A DNA stretch of 64,000 bases from Pseudoips prasinana. Its lineage: Eukaryota > Arthropoda > Insecta > Lepidoptera > Nolidae. The DNA lies in contig OX621258.1 of NCBI GenBank assembly GCA_951640165.1, forward strand, positions 9,261,501-9,325,500, in the 5' to 3' direction. Below the pieces are notes generated by a model. It searched no databases. It was not told where the DNA came from and saw only the letters and a program-made list of their open reading frames with translations. Positions within the stretch are counted from its first letter, which is position 1; every line of letters starts with the position of its first letter. Positions 10,920-21,221 of this stretch are shown piece after piece. Made by a program: the position numbers and the translations under genes.

Positions 10920-11104
10920 TCCTACTAATATTATAAAGGCGAAAGTTTGTGAGTATGTGAGTGTGTATGTTTGTTACTTCTTCACGTCTAAACGGCTGGA
11001 GCGATTTTAATTAAATTTGGTATGGAGTTAGCTGACACCCTGGATTAACACATAGGTTATAAATTATCAAGTTTAATGCGGGTAAAACCGCGGGGCACAT
11101 CTAC
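10920..11104 (+). mobile_element. Helitron, short type
   Basis: Starts TCCTACTAATATTATAAAGG, has GTGAGTATGTGAGTGTG and CTTCTTCACGTCTAAACGG internally, and ends GCGGGTAAAACCGCGGGGCA then CATCTAC, where the terminal CTAG has become CTAC. Flanks are A and T. Confidence 0.82.
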
Positions 11105-11134
11105 TATCGAATCAAAATATAAGGTGAAAAAACT

Positions 11135-11290
11135 AAAAATTATCCCCGGATTGGAATTGACCTTTTACCAGTGTAAAGTGAAAGGACGTGGACGTGGGAC
11201 GTCCCACGTGGTTTGTTGTTTTCCCTTTCTACTTAGGTCCTTTCACTTTACACTGGTAAAAGGTCAACTCCAATCCGGGGATAATTTATA
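11135..11290. mobile_element. MITE with about 50-bp inverted ends
   Basis: Ends ATTATCCCCGGATTGGAATT and its complement, with the inverted match extending through CAGTGTAAAGTGAAAGGAC. The centre is a 10-bp palindrome GGGACGTCCC. TSD ambiguous because the outermost bases are part of the palindrome. Superfamily unknown. Confidence 0.75.
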
Positions 11291-11319
11291 AGACACAAAC
11301 TAGAGCACTCTCCTTTCAT

Positions 11320-11752
11320 AAAAATCAAAAAATCAAATCAAAATCAAAAGCCATTTATTCCGTTAAAATATTACATTTGTGTGGAATCGTCAATTTTTTT
11401 TACCCTACCGTGCAGTGCATGACGTGACAGCTACTGAGAAACACTGCCAGAAAACTCAGTAGGAATCCTTTTTTAATATATTTATTTCTTACATAAAATT
11501 ACATTGTATTTAAATGTGTTAATTTAGAGCGACTCAATCCCAAGCAGTTTTGTCACTTAGATAATCAGAAGTTTTGTAGTAAGCCCTGCTACATAATTTG
11601 GCTTTTATAATTCTTTTAAACGTATTCAATGACATTTCTCGGATATCACTGGGAAGTTTGTTATAGAATCTTATACATTGCCCCATAAAAGAGTAACTTA
11701 CTTTGTGGAGACGGAAATATGATCTTCTTAGTCCGTAACATCTCAGCTCCAA
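11320..11752 (-). mobile_element. Jockey-type LINE 3' end with RT C-terminus
   Basis: The coding remnant (11752-11534, 72 codons) contains GQCIRFYNKLPSDIREMS and AYYKTSDYLSDKTAWD, parallel to GNCIRFYNKLPTQI and GYYTTKEYIDDKDVW in the LINE at 1662-3176. It is followed by a 3' UTR and a tail of AAATCAAAA-type repeats (reverse). 5' truncated near 11752. Confidence 0.82.
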
Positions 11753-11871
11753 TTTTTTTCTATCCCTTCCCCACTCCTCTCACCTTTGTCACCGCTTCCA
11801 CCGCCAGTGTTGCCTATCTCTACGATTATCCGACGCATATTTTTTATCAAATTAATATTATAAAAGGGAAA

Positions 11872-12094
11872 CGACCTGTTGCCGCGTTGGGATCGTGGGT
11901 TCGATTCCCACCCAGGACAGATATTCGTGTACATGAACATGTCTGTTTGTTCTGGGTCTGGGTGTAATTATCTATATAAGTATGTATTTACAAAAGAAAA
12001 AGAAGTATATGTAGTATATCAGTTATCTGGTTTCCATAGTACAAGCTCTGCTTAGTTTGGGATCAGATGGCCGTGTGAAATAATGTCCCAGGAT
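11872..12094 (+). mobile_element. SINE family A
   Basis: Contains GTGGGTTCGATTCCCACCC (box B), TCTGGGTGTAATTATCTATA, GTATATCAGTTATCTGG and GTCCCAGGATATTAT. The 5' head is degenerate. A Helitron follows immediately. Confidence 0.82.
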
Positions 12095-12284
12095 ATTATA
12101 AAAAAAAAGTTTGTGAGTGTGTGAGTGTGTGAGTATGTATGTTTATTACTTCTTGACGCAAAAGCTACCGAACGGATTTTCATGAAACGTAGTAGTAATA
12201 GGTATAGCTTATATGTATATCCGAATAACACATAGGCTATAATATATAAAGCTTAGCGCGGGTAAAACCGCGGGGCACAGCCAG
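12095..12284 (+). mobile_element. Helitron, short type, 5' end damaged
   Basis: Abuts the SINE 3' end. It lacks a clean TC start but has GTGAGTGTGTGAGTATG, CCGAATAACACATAGGC and the GCGGGTAAAACCGCGGGGCA hairpin; the end is CCAG instead of CTAG, followed by T. Confidence 0.78.
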
Positions 12285-12355
12285 TATCCCATATGGAAAA
12301 ATAGAGAACAAGAGTGTAAGCCTGTTTTCTAAAATAATTCTTATAAACAATTAAT

Positions 12356-12624
12356 TGGCTGTGTGGCTGACTGCCATAAAGAATATCATCACCCCATCTC
12401 ATCCCGTGGGGGGAGTAGAAGTCGTCCCCAGGGAATATATACCAGAGGGTTGGCAGCAGCGTTCTCCAAAGTACTATGATTATCTTACTGCGATCGCCAA
12501 CCCGTCTGCCAAGCGTGGCGATTATGGAATATCCATTTAAGAGATGGACACAACACCATTGTGGATTATCTTTTGGGAGAGGCCTTTGTCCAGTAGTGGA
12601 CCTTATTTGGCTGACATGATGATG
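12356..12624 (+). mobile_element. Short RTE-ended non-autonomous element with 11-bp TSD
   Basis: Flanked by AAACAATTAAT at 12345-12355 and 12625-12635. The 5' part (GGCTGTGTGGCTGAC, CCCGTGGGGGGAGTAGAAGT, CTGCGATCGCCAACCCG, AAGCGTGGCGATTATGG) matches the first roughly 190 bp of the full-length RTE at 57.35-60.53 kb. The 3' part (GAGGCCTTTGTCCAG, GGCTGACATGATGATG) matches the RTE 3' end. This is the best evidence here that the short form moves as a unit. Confidence 0.9.
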
Positions 12625-12684
12625 AAACAATTAATCTAAAACCCAAATGAATAATCTTAATATCAATGTTTTTTTTTTTGTTTT

Positions 12685-12872
12685 TTTTTTAAGACAATGT
12701 CCAAATCCCTGTGTCGCGGGGTACTTTACAAACATATAATAGACGGACACAAATTACATCCAGACTCAGAACAACTATTTATGGGTCACACAAATAGTTG
12801 TCCGGCGCGGGACTCGAACCCGCGACACGAAGCGGTGAGGCGACTGTCTTAGACACTGCGCCACACATGCAA
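12685..12872 (-). mobile_element. tRNA-derived SINE (family D)
   Basis: Reverse copy with CGCGGGGTACTTTACAAAC, a body complementary to ATTTGTGTGACCCATAAA, box B complement GGGACTCGAACCCGCG and head complement ACTGCGCCACACATG. Confidence 0.82.
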
Positions 12873-12947
12873 ACCTTTTTTATGTAAACCTTGCACACTT
12901 TCACTCCTTTCTGCTAATTACGCCAACAAATAACCTAATGACTTTTC

Positions 12948-13090
12948 TTTACTCCTGGTCCATTCAACGGTTGACTGGAAGAGATCGCACTTAGCGATAA
13001 GGCCGCCATTTGTACAATCTTAAGATACTCTTAGTTCTTTTTATGTATTATTTTTTGTTGTACAATAAAGAGTTACTTACTTACTTACTT
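12948..13090 (+). repeat. Interspersed repeat G (GGAAGAGATCGC type)
   Basis: Contains TGACTGGAAGAGATCGCACT, AGCGATAAGGCCGCC, TTTTGTTGTACAATAAAGAG and an ACTT-repeat tail. Related copies at 32062-32150 and 34399-34525. Looks like the 3' end of a retroelement; class not recognised. Confidence 0.6.
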
Positions 13091-13386
13091 TCAACTTACG
13101 GACAGTGTGTGCAACAATTAGTGCCTCACTATATCCAATAACACCGCCAATTCAGAAGACTAAAGGCGTAAACAGAAGTGTCCAAGTTCAATAACAAGAG
13201 GTTTAAACTTAATAACTACCCACACCCTTCCACAATACCCTGAGAGATGATTGTATACCCAAAATCGGCAAAATTACTAGGTAGGCACCGTCACCAATCG
13301 GACAGACAGGCCTTTCAAGTATGTTTAAGATCGCGCGATTTGTACAGTCACACACAATAAATAATATCCTCCTGTAATACTAGTTT
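13091..13386. other. No gene seen
   Basis: Mixed sequence without coding potential or a recognised repeat. Confidence 0.45.
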
Positions 13387-13670
13387 TGGAACGAAGTTCC
13401 TTATGGCGCGTTGCGAAAGGGGGCTAGACGGAAAAAAATAATACGAAAAGTTGTACGTACACTTTTTGCTATAGGAAGCTATTGTAAGCCGTGCGGCGTG
13501 CGTATGTTTCTCTGTCTGTCTCTCTGTCTTATAGAAAGCAAGTCAGATATTTTCATTTAGTCTTTCTATTTCGCATTGAACAGTGTGATGTCGCGACGAT
13601 TATTTTTGTTGAGTGTAGATAGGTGTTTTGTACATAATAAATAATAAAAAATAACTTCGTTTCATCCGGG
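13387..13670. repeat. Probable non-autonomous DNA element
   Basis: Left end TTGGAACGAAGTTCCTTATG; right end AACTTCGTTTCATCCGGG gives an imperfect inverted match (ACGAAGTT core). A TCTGTCTGTCTC-rich part lies inside. Single copy here, so the boundaries are tentative. Confidence 0.45.
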
Positions 13671-14271
13671 TATCCCTTGACACCTCTCAAGTTTTTTTTT
13701 AATTGCAGTTAAACACTACCCCTTAACTAATATGTATGTCATGAATGCTTGCCAAGTTCAGCATTAGCTATAACACGGATTGCTGCAGCGCTGGTATCCA
13801 AGAGATTGTCTTCTAATTAGTAAGTTAGTTAGGAAATCAAGTCTCAACAAAACTACTTAAGTACATACGAATTAAAAACCTCCTCTTGTATAGAGTTAAT
13901 TGGAAACCTTATGTAAAAGACTAAAATCATATCATTAATGTTTCATTTAAAGTCGCAAATAACGAGAATCCGTTATCGGATACTAGCAAACGAATTTTGT
14001 GTCAAGTGAATTCAAAGATAGTGGTTAATGTCATGATATGAGTAGTAGAGTGAGACTGGCGTAATTAATATATCATTGAATGTAAGGCTGCCTAATTAAA
14101 TATGTAATAATATCAATGCAATATGTGATAGGTGACAACTATCTTGAAACAACTTGCACACCTTTAAAGGTAAAATATGGTCTAGGACAAATTATATGTA
14201 ATATCTTAACATCTACTTATATGTACCCATATTTAGCAAATAAAGAGATTTGATTTGATACATAATAATAA
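13671..14271. other. AT-rich; possible LINE tail near 14262
   Basis: Mostly featureless. The segment ending AATAAAGAGATTTGATTTGA near 14260 resembles a retroelement 3' tail, but I cannot assign it. Confidence 0.4.
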
Positions 14272-14590
14272 TGTCCTCCTAGCTTAATTTCAGACAGCGG
14301 CCAGTCTCAATGGAAACATGCCATCTGCGCGGAACGTATGTATGTGCACAAGCGTGTTTGTAAACACGGGGGCACTTTCTATTCCATCATTTAAATCATA
14401 GAAAAAAAACTAGGTCCGATACACGACCGCTGTACGTGTTCTCCGAGGCACGGAGCTGTAAATATCGCTTACTTCCAAACTCCGCGATAAACTGAGAAAT
14501 TTTCGTTAGCAGAAAAATACCAAAATTTCGCCCGGCCCGGGATTTGAACCCATTTACATTCATATTGTATAGTAATTATTATATAGCTTT
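14272..14590 (-). mobile_element. SINE family B, head deleted
   Basis: Reverse copy with GTCCTCCTAGCTTAATTTC, GGGGCACTTTCTATTCCATC and GGTCCGATACACGACCGC, ending at GGGATTTGAACCC. The box A end is missing. It shares a long block, including bases outside the usual SINE, with 10208-10450. Confidence 0.8.
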
Positions 14591-14866
14591 AAGTTGCATT
14601 TTGGCTTCGTCGACGAATATACATAAGGACTAAGAAACAACGCAGGACCTATCATTATTTGAGAAGGAGCGTGTGTGCGCAAACTCAAGTGTACACTATA
14701 TTCCCTCACGTAGACGTGTTCAAGCATAATGTTAAGAAATTGCTTGTTGAAAAGTGTTACTATTATATATTCAGCTAACCCATTCGGTGTCATTTTCACG
14801 GGGTTTATGCCGTGAGCAATTGACTGTTCGCAGACCATTTTTTAAATGTCCGTCAATAATACATGG

Positions 14867-15105
14867 TGTGTGGTGACGGCATATAATATCATCACCTGAT
14901 CTCATCCCGTGGGGGGCGTAGGCATCATCCGAGGGAATATCTATCAGAGAACGGGCAGCAGCGTTTTTTTGTGAACTATGACCATTAAACTGCGATCGCC
15001 AACCCGTCAGCCAAGCGTAGCGATTATGGCATATCCCCCCATTCTTTAGGGAGTCTTTTGTCCAGCAGTGGACGTACTTTGGCGTACATGATAATGATGA
15101 TGATG
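14867..15105 (+). mobile_element. Short RTE-ended non-autonomous element with 9-bp TSD
   Basis: Flanked by AATACATGG at 14858-14866 and 15106-15114. 5' part GTGTGGTGACGGC, CCCGTGGGGGGCGTAGG, CTGCGATCGCCAACCCG; 3' part TTTTGTCCAGCAGTGGACG and an ATGATG-type tail. Both ends correspond to the RTE at 57-60 kb. Confidence 0.9.
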
Positions 15106-15225
15106 AATACATGGTATTTTGGAATACTAATTAGGTTTATTGAGACATATTCTGCATCCTTAGAAACCTCAGTAAACCACCATTACGTGTAAGTTAGTGA
15201 GTTATTACGCTACCTCACCATATTA

Positions 15226-15418
15226 TCACAATAATACTATAAAGGCGAAAGTTTGTAAGTGTGTGAGTGTGTGACTGTGTATGTTTGTTACTTCTTCACG
15301 TCTAAACGGCTGGAGCGATTTCAATAAAATTTGGCATGGAGGTAGCTGACACCCCAAATTAACACATAGGCTATAATTTATACAGTTTAAGGCGGGTAAA
15401 ACCGCGGGGCACAGCTAG
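15226..15418 (+). mobile_element. Helitron, short type
   Basis: TC start, AATACTATAAAGGCGAAAG, TG-rich stretch, CTTCTTCACGTCTAAACGG, terminal hairpin GCGGGTAAAACCGCGGGGCA and CAGCTAG; next base T. Confidence 0.85.
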
Positions 15419-15915
15419 TTGTAAATAAAGGGATTAGTCTTAAACTCACAAGATTCAGTACATACTCGCAAGGCTACGATACCTGTTTCCCGTCATTACG
15501 GCCGTAAAATTGATTTCCGACTGAGTAAAAAAACTAAAAGCTCCTGTTTGCAACTCGTAAAAGTCTATTAACCGTCCAGACGTGCATTTAAAGTTAATCT
15601 GCCACTAAACGCTGGGATTCAAAAGCGTTGCAGGCTATGTTTACGATAAACTTGGTCTCAAATAGTCCTTCACTAATTGTGTCTCCGTCGTCTCTGCAAC
15701 CCTCGTTACGGTGGAGGCTGAATATTTTAGTTTCGTTTAGAATTACATTTAAAACTTAACTCGGTATTAAATGGAGTGTTTGACTGTGAAGATGTATTTC
15801 TAAACTGTTTATTTGTTACTATATTAATTTTGCGGGGATAAAAGGCTGGATTGGAACTTTCCATAACTGACTATTTTTGTTACGTAATTTCTTCGTGGCT
15901 TTTGCATCTGAAATC
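15419..15915. other. No gene seen
   Basis: No coding potential or known repeat. Confidence 0.45.
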
Positions 15916-16668
15916 GAAATTATAAAATTATGTTTGTTCGGTATGGAATAATCTTTTGGGGAAACTCAACCAATAATAATATTATATTTAAAGCTCAGAA
16001 ACGTTGTGTTCGTGCAATATTTGGTTTGAAATCAATAGATCCCTGTGTACCATATTTTATTAAATATAATATTTTAACACTCCCATCTCTTTATATCTTG
16101 GAGGTGGCATTGTTTGTTCACGGCAATCCGCAATTATTTGAGCGCATATCTGATGTTGTAAAGCGTAACAGACAAAACAATATTAAGGATAGGTTGTGTG
16201 TACATTAGGCTAAAACAATCCTGATGAATAAAAGCTTCTTATGTATAGCTCCTAAAATTTACAAGAAGGTTCCGATTTGTATCAAAACAAGCAGTACTGA
16301 CATATTTAAAAAACAAATGAAAAATATCTTGACTAAGAAATGTTATTATACCATTAATCATTTCCTAAATGACAATAGTGTAATTTGAGCGAAAATTTTA
16401 TGTATTTTAATTTATTTATTGACATTTAAATACAACAACTTTTGACATTTTTTATTGACATTTGGAAAACAAAAAAATATTGACATATTGTAATTATTAA
16501 GCATGTATTAAATGTTGACTGTTTTTTTTTACATTCTATAGTGGTGTTATGTTACTATTGTATGTTTCAAACGCCTTGTTAGGCAGCTTTTGGTGAAACT
16601 TATTTTATTACCTGTGATCTTGTAATACCCAAAATGCAATGAATAAATGATTTTGATTTTGATTCAAC
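15916..16668 (+). mobile_element. 5'-truncated Jockey-type LINE 3' end
   Basis: Coding remnant from 15930: YGIIFWGNS, KAQKRCVRAIFGL and LTLPSLYILE are RT C-terminal hallmarks, compare QKRAVRAIYGLGSRDSLR in the LINE at 1662-3176. A TAG at 16206 interrupts it; the same frame resumes with KTILMNKSFLCIAPKIY and CYYTINHFLNDNSVI. The 3' UTR ends in a TTTTGATTTTGATT tail. A third Jockey-like lineage in the window. Confidence 0.85.
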
Positions 16669-16734
16669 CGGAAAGGCTTTCTTTTTTTCTTATATAACAG
16701 CAAGGCACGTCCATGGACATCTGCAACACCAGAG

Positions 16735-16885
16735 TGGCCGATATTAAATCACTTTGACGGTCACCCATCTTTTGATGGACCTGTTCTTTGATTCTTGTTC
16801 TTAGGCGCTTTACCTCGACGATCACTTACGGTCCACTAAAGATGGTGAGTGCTATTGGGTTTGAGCGCTCACTGTAAGACATGGT
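16735..16885 (+). repeat. Repeat E fragment
   Basis: Contains ATTAAATCACTTTGACGGTC and ATCACTTACGGTCC, shared with the better copies at 32.4 and 34.5 kb. Short CR1-like tail sequence (GTCCATGGACATCTGCAACA) lies just upstream. Confidence 0.5.
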
Positions 16886-16982
16886 GGTCTGTCTTAATGA
16901 AGACTAACCTGCGCAAGTCACATTATAGTGCACAAGTGTGTGAGAAAACATAAGTGCTCTTCCTATTCTTTAAATTTATAAA

Positions 16983-17074
16983 CCATGGACTAATAGAGTC
17001 GGTCGGCTGGTCCATGCCATGGACTAATTGAGTCGGCCGGCCGGTCCACGCTATGGACTAATTGAGTCGAACGG
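16983..17074 (+). repeat. 34-bp minisatellite, about 2.7 units
   Basis: Units start at 16983, 17017 and 17051 with CCATGGACTAATTGAGTCGG; period exactly 34 bases with a few substitutions. Confidence 0.85.
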
Positions 17075-17552
17075 AAACAGGTCGTGTACTTGGTATACTT
17101 CCAAGGCAAGAGGTATAAAACGGAATGTATTTCCAGACTACGAGCTGATATTGAGAAGTTTCCCAATATCAGCTTTGAGTTCAGAACTTATCTCTGGTGA
17201 ACACTAAACCAACGAGGCCTAAATTCAGGCATTAATGAAAAGCAGAAATACATAAAACATTTACAGTATTTTAATTGAAAGTTAAACAAAGTATCCGAGT
17301 GTACAGAATTATTCATTGATATCCACAATAATAAACAGAATATTGAATTGTAAAATTTAATTTAATTGAATTTATAATCCAAATAAAACAAAACACGTTA
17401 AAATTACGTAGCCTGCTTCATAATAATATCAACAACGTTAATTTCAAATTACGTGGGAATATTAATTGAAAATTTGTACGAAAATAATCGGAATTAAATT
17501 AATATTGTAAGCGATAGGTTTATATTAATATGATTTCAATTTTAAAAGTAAA
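17075..17552. other. AT-rich, no gene seen
   Basis: Contains a short inverted pair (CTGATATTGAGAAGTTTCCC / CCCAATATCAGC near 17150). No coding signal. Confidence 0.45.
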
Positions 17553-18371
17553 TTAGCTTATAACCACTTCTCTGTTTACTTAGCTCAGATGTTACAATTG
17601 CACTTCTCTAGCTAGTCTGTTGTCCGTTATAGCGTGCTACACTGTCTATAGTGAGTGACAATCGCTATAGACGTTGGGCTTAACCCGCTTATAGCTTTTA
17701 GCTACTATTCTGTTTACTTAGCTCAGATGTTATAATTGCATTTCTCTAGCTAGTCTCTTCTAGCTAGTCTCTTCTAGCTAGCTCTCCTCCATTATAGCTT
17801 GCTACACTAAATGTTTGTAGCGACTGGCACTCGCTATAGAAATTTATCTTAACCCGCTTATATTAGCTTTAAACCACTTCGTTTTTAACTCTCTCTCTAC
17901 TTCGCTCAGATATTACAATTGCTTTTCTCTAGCTAGTCTCTTGTCCATTGTAGCTATAGATATTTAGCTTAACCCGCTTGTATTAGCTTTTAGCTACTAC
18001 TCTGTTCACTTAGCTCAGATGTTATAATTGCGTTTCTATAGCTAGTCTCGTCTCCATTATAGCTTGCTACGCTAAATGTCTATAGCGAGTTACACTCACT
18101 GTAGACATTTCGCTTAACCCGCTTACATTAGCATTTATTCACATTTCTTTACCTAGCTCAGATTTTACGGCTTGGACGAGTTCTACTCATGCTAGTATAT
18201 TGGCCCTTATAGAGTACTCTAATTAGAAGCGGGTTTAGCTAAGCTCTGCAGCGAGTGATACTCGCTATAGACTCTTACGTTAACCCGCTTATATTCCCTT
18301 TTAGCCACTACCCTGTTTACTAAATATATATGAAACAGATTCCGCCAGTTCTTCGCTAGCTAGTCTGTGGT
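17553..18371 (+). repeat. Degenerate tandem array, 120-169 bp units with internal palindrome
   Basis: The anchor AACCCGCTT recurs at 17682, 17851, 17971, 18116 and 18282, giving spacings of 169, 120, 145 and 166. Each unit carries TTAGCTCAGATGTTA, TTCTCTAGCTAGTC, and in most units an inverted pair around TGTCTATAGCGAGT and ACTCGCTATAGACA. One unit has an inner CTAGTCTCTTCTAG duplication. Not a coding array; satellite-like. Confidence 0.85.
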
Positions 18372-18684
18372 ATAAAGTATCCTAAGTAAGCATCAGACCT
18401 CGTTCTATGAGTAAAGAGACTAGAGATTGACGAAACATCCGTGAACAACCTAGACCATAACATACAAGGTACCTCTGTGCCTATTTAATTGCTTAAAAGC
18501 TCATACTGAAATGGTAGAAAGGAACCATTATAGTACCATCCGTACGTTTGTCAATTATCTCAGCAGCGACATGCCCCCTGGGATCTTCAAATTTGGTTTA
18601 GGCCGGGAGTTGAAGAATCAGTTCCATGAGTGGGCCAGGACTCTTCTACATATCTACTATGCATATATTTGGATTTAGTTGGTA
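18372..18684. other. No gene seen
   Basis: Unremarkable sequence between the tandem array and a Helitron. Confidence 0.45.
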
Positions 18685-19289
18685 CTAGCTATGCCCCGCG
18701 GTTTTACCCGCGATAAATTTCATAAATTATCACTGCGCCTCCCACGTAGATTATAGCGTGATAATATGTAGCCTATATGTTGACCCGACATCTTAGTAAT
18801 ATTCATGGAAAATTTGAAGTAAATCCATGCAGTACTTTTTGAGTTTAGCCCGGACATACATACAGACAAACAGACACACAGACAAAAATTCTAATAACTA
18901 TATTTTTGGCTACGATATCGATTGTTGATCACGCCCCAAGTATCCTTTAAAAAATATATTCAATGTACAGTTTTGACTTTCCTACGATTTTATTATATGC
19001 ATAGATCACAGCTCCTCCCCGGTAGGTGATAGCGTGATAATATATAGCCTATATGTTGACCCGACCTCTTAATAATATTCATGGAAAATTTGAAGTAAAT
19101 CCATGCAGTACTTTTTGAGTTTAGCTCGGACATACATACAGACAAACAGACACACAGACAAAAATTCTAATAACTGTATTTTTGGCTTCAATATCCATTG
19201 TAGATCACGCCCCAAGTATCCTTTTTAAAAAATATTCAATGTACAGTTTCGACTTCCTACGATTTTATTATAATAATAATATGTATAGA
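18685..19289 (-). mobile_element. Tandem Helitron: one full unit plus one lacking its 3' end
   Basis: Unit 1 (18685-19005) has CTAGCTATGCCCCGCGG with hairpin at the left and ATGCATAGA at the right. Unit 2 (19006-19289) repeats the body from CACAGCTCCTCCCC to ATGTATAGA but has no hairpin or CTAG. In element orientation a 3'-less copy is followed directly by a complete copy, joined exactly at the second TC start. Confidence 0.82.
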
Positions 19290-19418
19290 TTAGACGTTAA
19301 AAAATACATACTTATATTTAAGCCTGATTACGTATTTCCGTCCAACTGTACCTATAAAAACAAGTGTTAATTCGGTGAATCCAAAAACAATGTGTGGAAA
19401 GTAGCCGGCGGTGCCTAA

Positions 19419-20128
19419 TCACAGTAATCATATAAATAAGAGGGCTGTCAGATCAGACCTCTGTGAGTAGGGACTTGAGTATAAAATTGAACATCTTGAC
19501 TGCAAGTGATAGCTGACAGACTGACTGAGTGACGTCATTCGAAGGGCGAAATTATTGAGATGTTGTTACAGAGTTTGCGGATTTAGGCAAGGGTGATGGT
19601 GAAAGGCTACGCTGCCGAAGGAAATTTTAACGCCAATTAGCAAGTCATCAATGTAAAAAAAGAATGATATTTTTTACATGTGTTAGTACGGCTAACGAAT
19701 AAGTCGGTCTCCTAATGGAAAGCCTAATCAAGCTGAAAGTCGATCATCGCACGTTTTACCGGCCTGAACAGGATCACAGTAATCATATAAATAAGAGGGC
19801 TGTCAGATCAGACCTCTGCGAGTAGGGACTTGAGTATAAAATTGAACATCTTGACTGCAAGTGATAGCTGACAGACTGACTGAGTGACGTCATCCGAAGG
19901 GCGAAATAATTGAAATGTTGTTACAGAGTTTACGGATTTAGGCAAGGGGAGATGGTGAAAGGTTTCGCTGCCGAAGGAAATTTTAACGCCAGTTAGCAAG
20001 TCATCAATGTACACAAAGGATGTTTTTTTATTCCATCATAGCAAAGCTAACGAACAAGTCGGTCTCCTAATGGTAAGTCACCGCCGCCTATCTACTCTCG
20101 CAACATCAGAGGCACCGTCATGCTTTAC
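19419..20128 (+). repeat. 355-bp tandem duplication
   Basis: CACAGTAATCATATAAATAA occurs at about 19420 and 19775 (period 355). Both units share GAGTAGGGACTTGAGTATAA, AGACTGACTGAGTGACGTCA and GCCGAAGGAAATTTTAACGC. Units differ by point changes and a small indel near 19650/20010. Each has a TATAAATA sequence. No long frame. Confidence 0.85.
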
Positions 20129-20334
20129 TGGTCTGAATAGGATCGCTTCTTGAAGGTTGCCATGACATACCAGATCGGAAATACCTCCGATATTTATATT
20201 TTAAAGTGTGGATGCAAGCGAAAATACAGTTTAATGCGTAAATAATGTTCTTTACGTCATCATTATGATTATTATGCTTTCTGGGTGCTTAATGATTTTT
20301 CGTTGAGATATTTTTAATTCTATCACCATATTCA

Positions 20335-20528
20335 TCATCATGTAAGCCGAATGACATCCATAGCTGGATAAAGGCCTCCCAAAATATTTCTACCATAAAG
20401 TTGTTCCATCATTTGGAGGGATATACCATAATCAATAGGCGAATCGGTTGGCGATCGCAGTATGATGATCGCCATAGTACACGCTGCTGCGAGTTCTTAG
20501 GAGATATTCCACCAGGTCGTCGTTTACG
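20335..20528 (-). mobile_element. Short RTE-related element, truncated
   Basis: Reverse copy: RTE 3' end (GGATAAAGGCCTCCC), then GGGATATACCATAATC and TGGCGATCGCAGT; the outer 5' end is missing. Confidence 0.75.
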
Positions 20529-21221
20529 CAATTTAAAAACGCTGTTAAAAGTTTTGCAATGTTTCGCTTCAATATTACATTTAACTATATTATTATAGGC
20601 TATGCTGTTGTGAAAAAAAATGTTTTTTTATATGTGTTTTCCCTATGGAACTAAAACCGGGCTGTGATACAATAAACTATGGAAGCACCTCTAAAAAAAT
20701 ATACAATTATTACCTGACTTTTTGTATTTTCCATATTGATATATTGAATCTTGTCTAAGTACCTGAAACAATACACAAAATATTATTATTAAAAATATAT
20801 ATAAATCATTTGATTCTTCTCCAAGTCTCTTTTTAATTAATAATGAAATCATAAGATACATGTTAATAAATAAATAATTTACTAAGTACACGAGGTGTAA
20901 TGAAGACCCTTGTCAAAACGTGACATGTTTATACAGATTATGTTATATTATTTCATTGTCCTTACTTATTTAGTCCTGTAGACCCAAACAATCAAATTTA
21001 GGACAATATTTAGTATTCCGTTATGATTAAATTTGTCCATAACCCTCAGTCCCAAGGGAGAATATCCATCTAAGATTTAGTCATCTTTAAATTAGGTTTT
21101 ATATTTAATTTTGTATGGGAATAAGAACCACGAACCATAGAGTATCCCATGTGTGTTAACAGCACCGTGGTATCCGGACTCAAATTTATTAATTTGTTTT
21201 ATTAGTGCATTGAAGTTTCTT
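20529..21221. other. AT-rich, no gene seen
   Basis: No coding potential or known repeat. Confidence 0.45.

Noticed and set aside
17553..18371. CRISPR-like array
   Set aside because: Units are long, degenerate and unequal, with no short identical repeats separated by unique spacers; the genome is eukaryotic.
19419..20128. Pair of LTRs from an LTR retrotransposon
   Set aside because: The two units are adjacent with no internal region, no TG...CA ends, no primer-binding site and no TSD.
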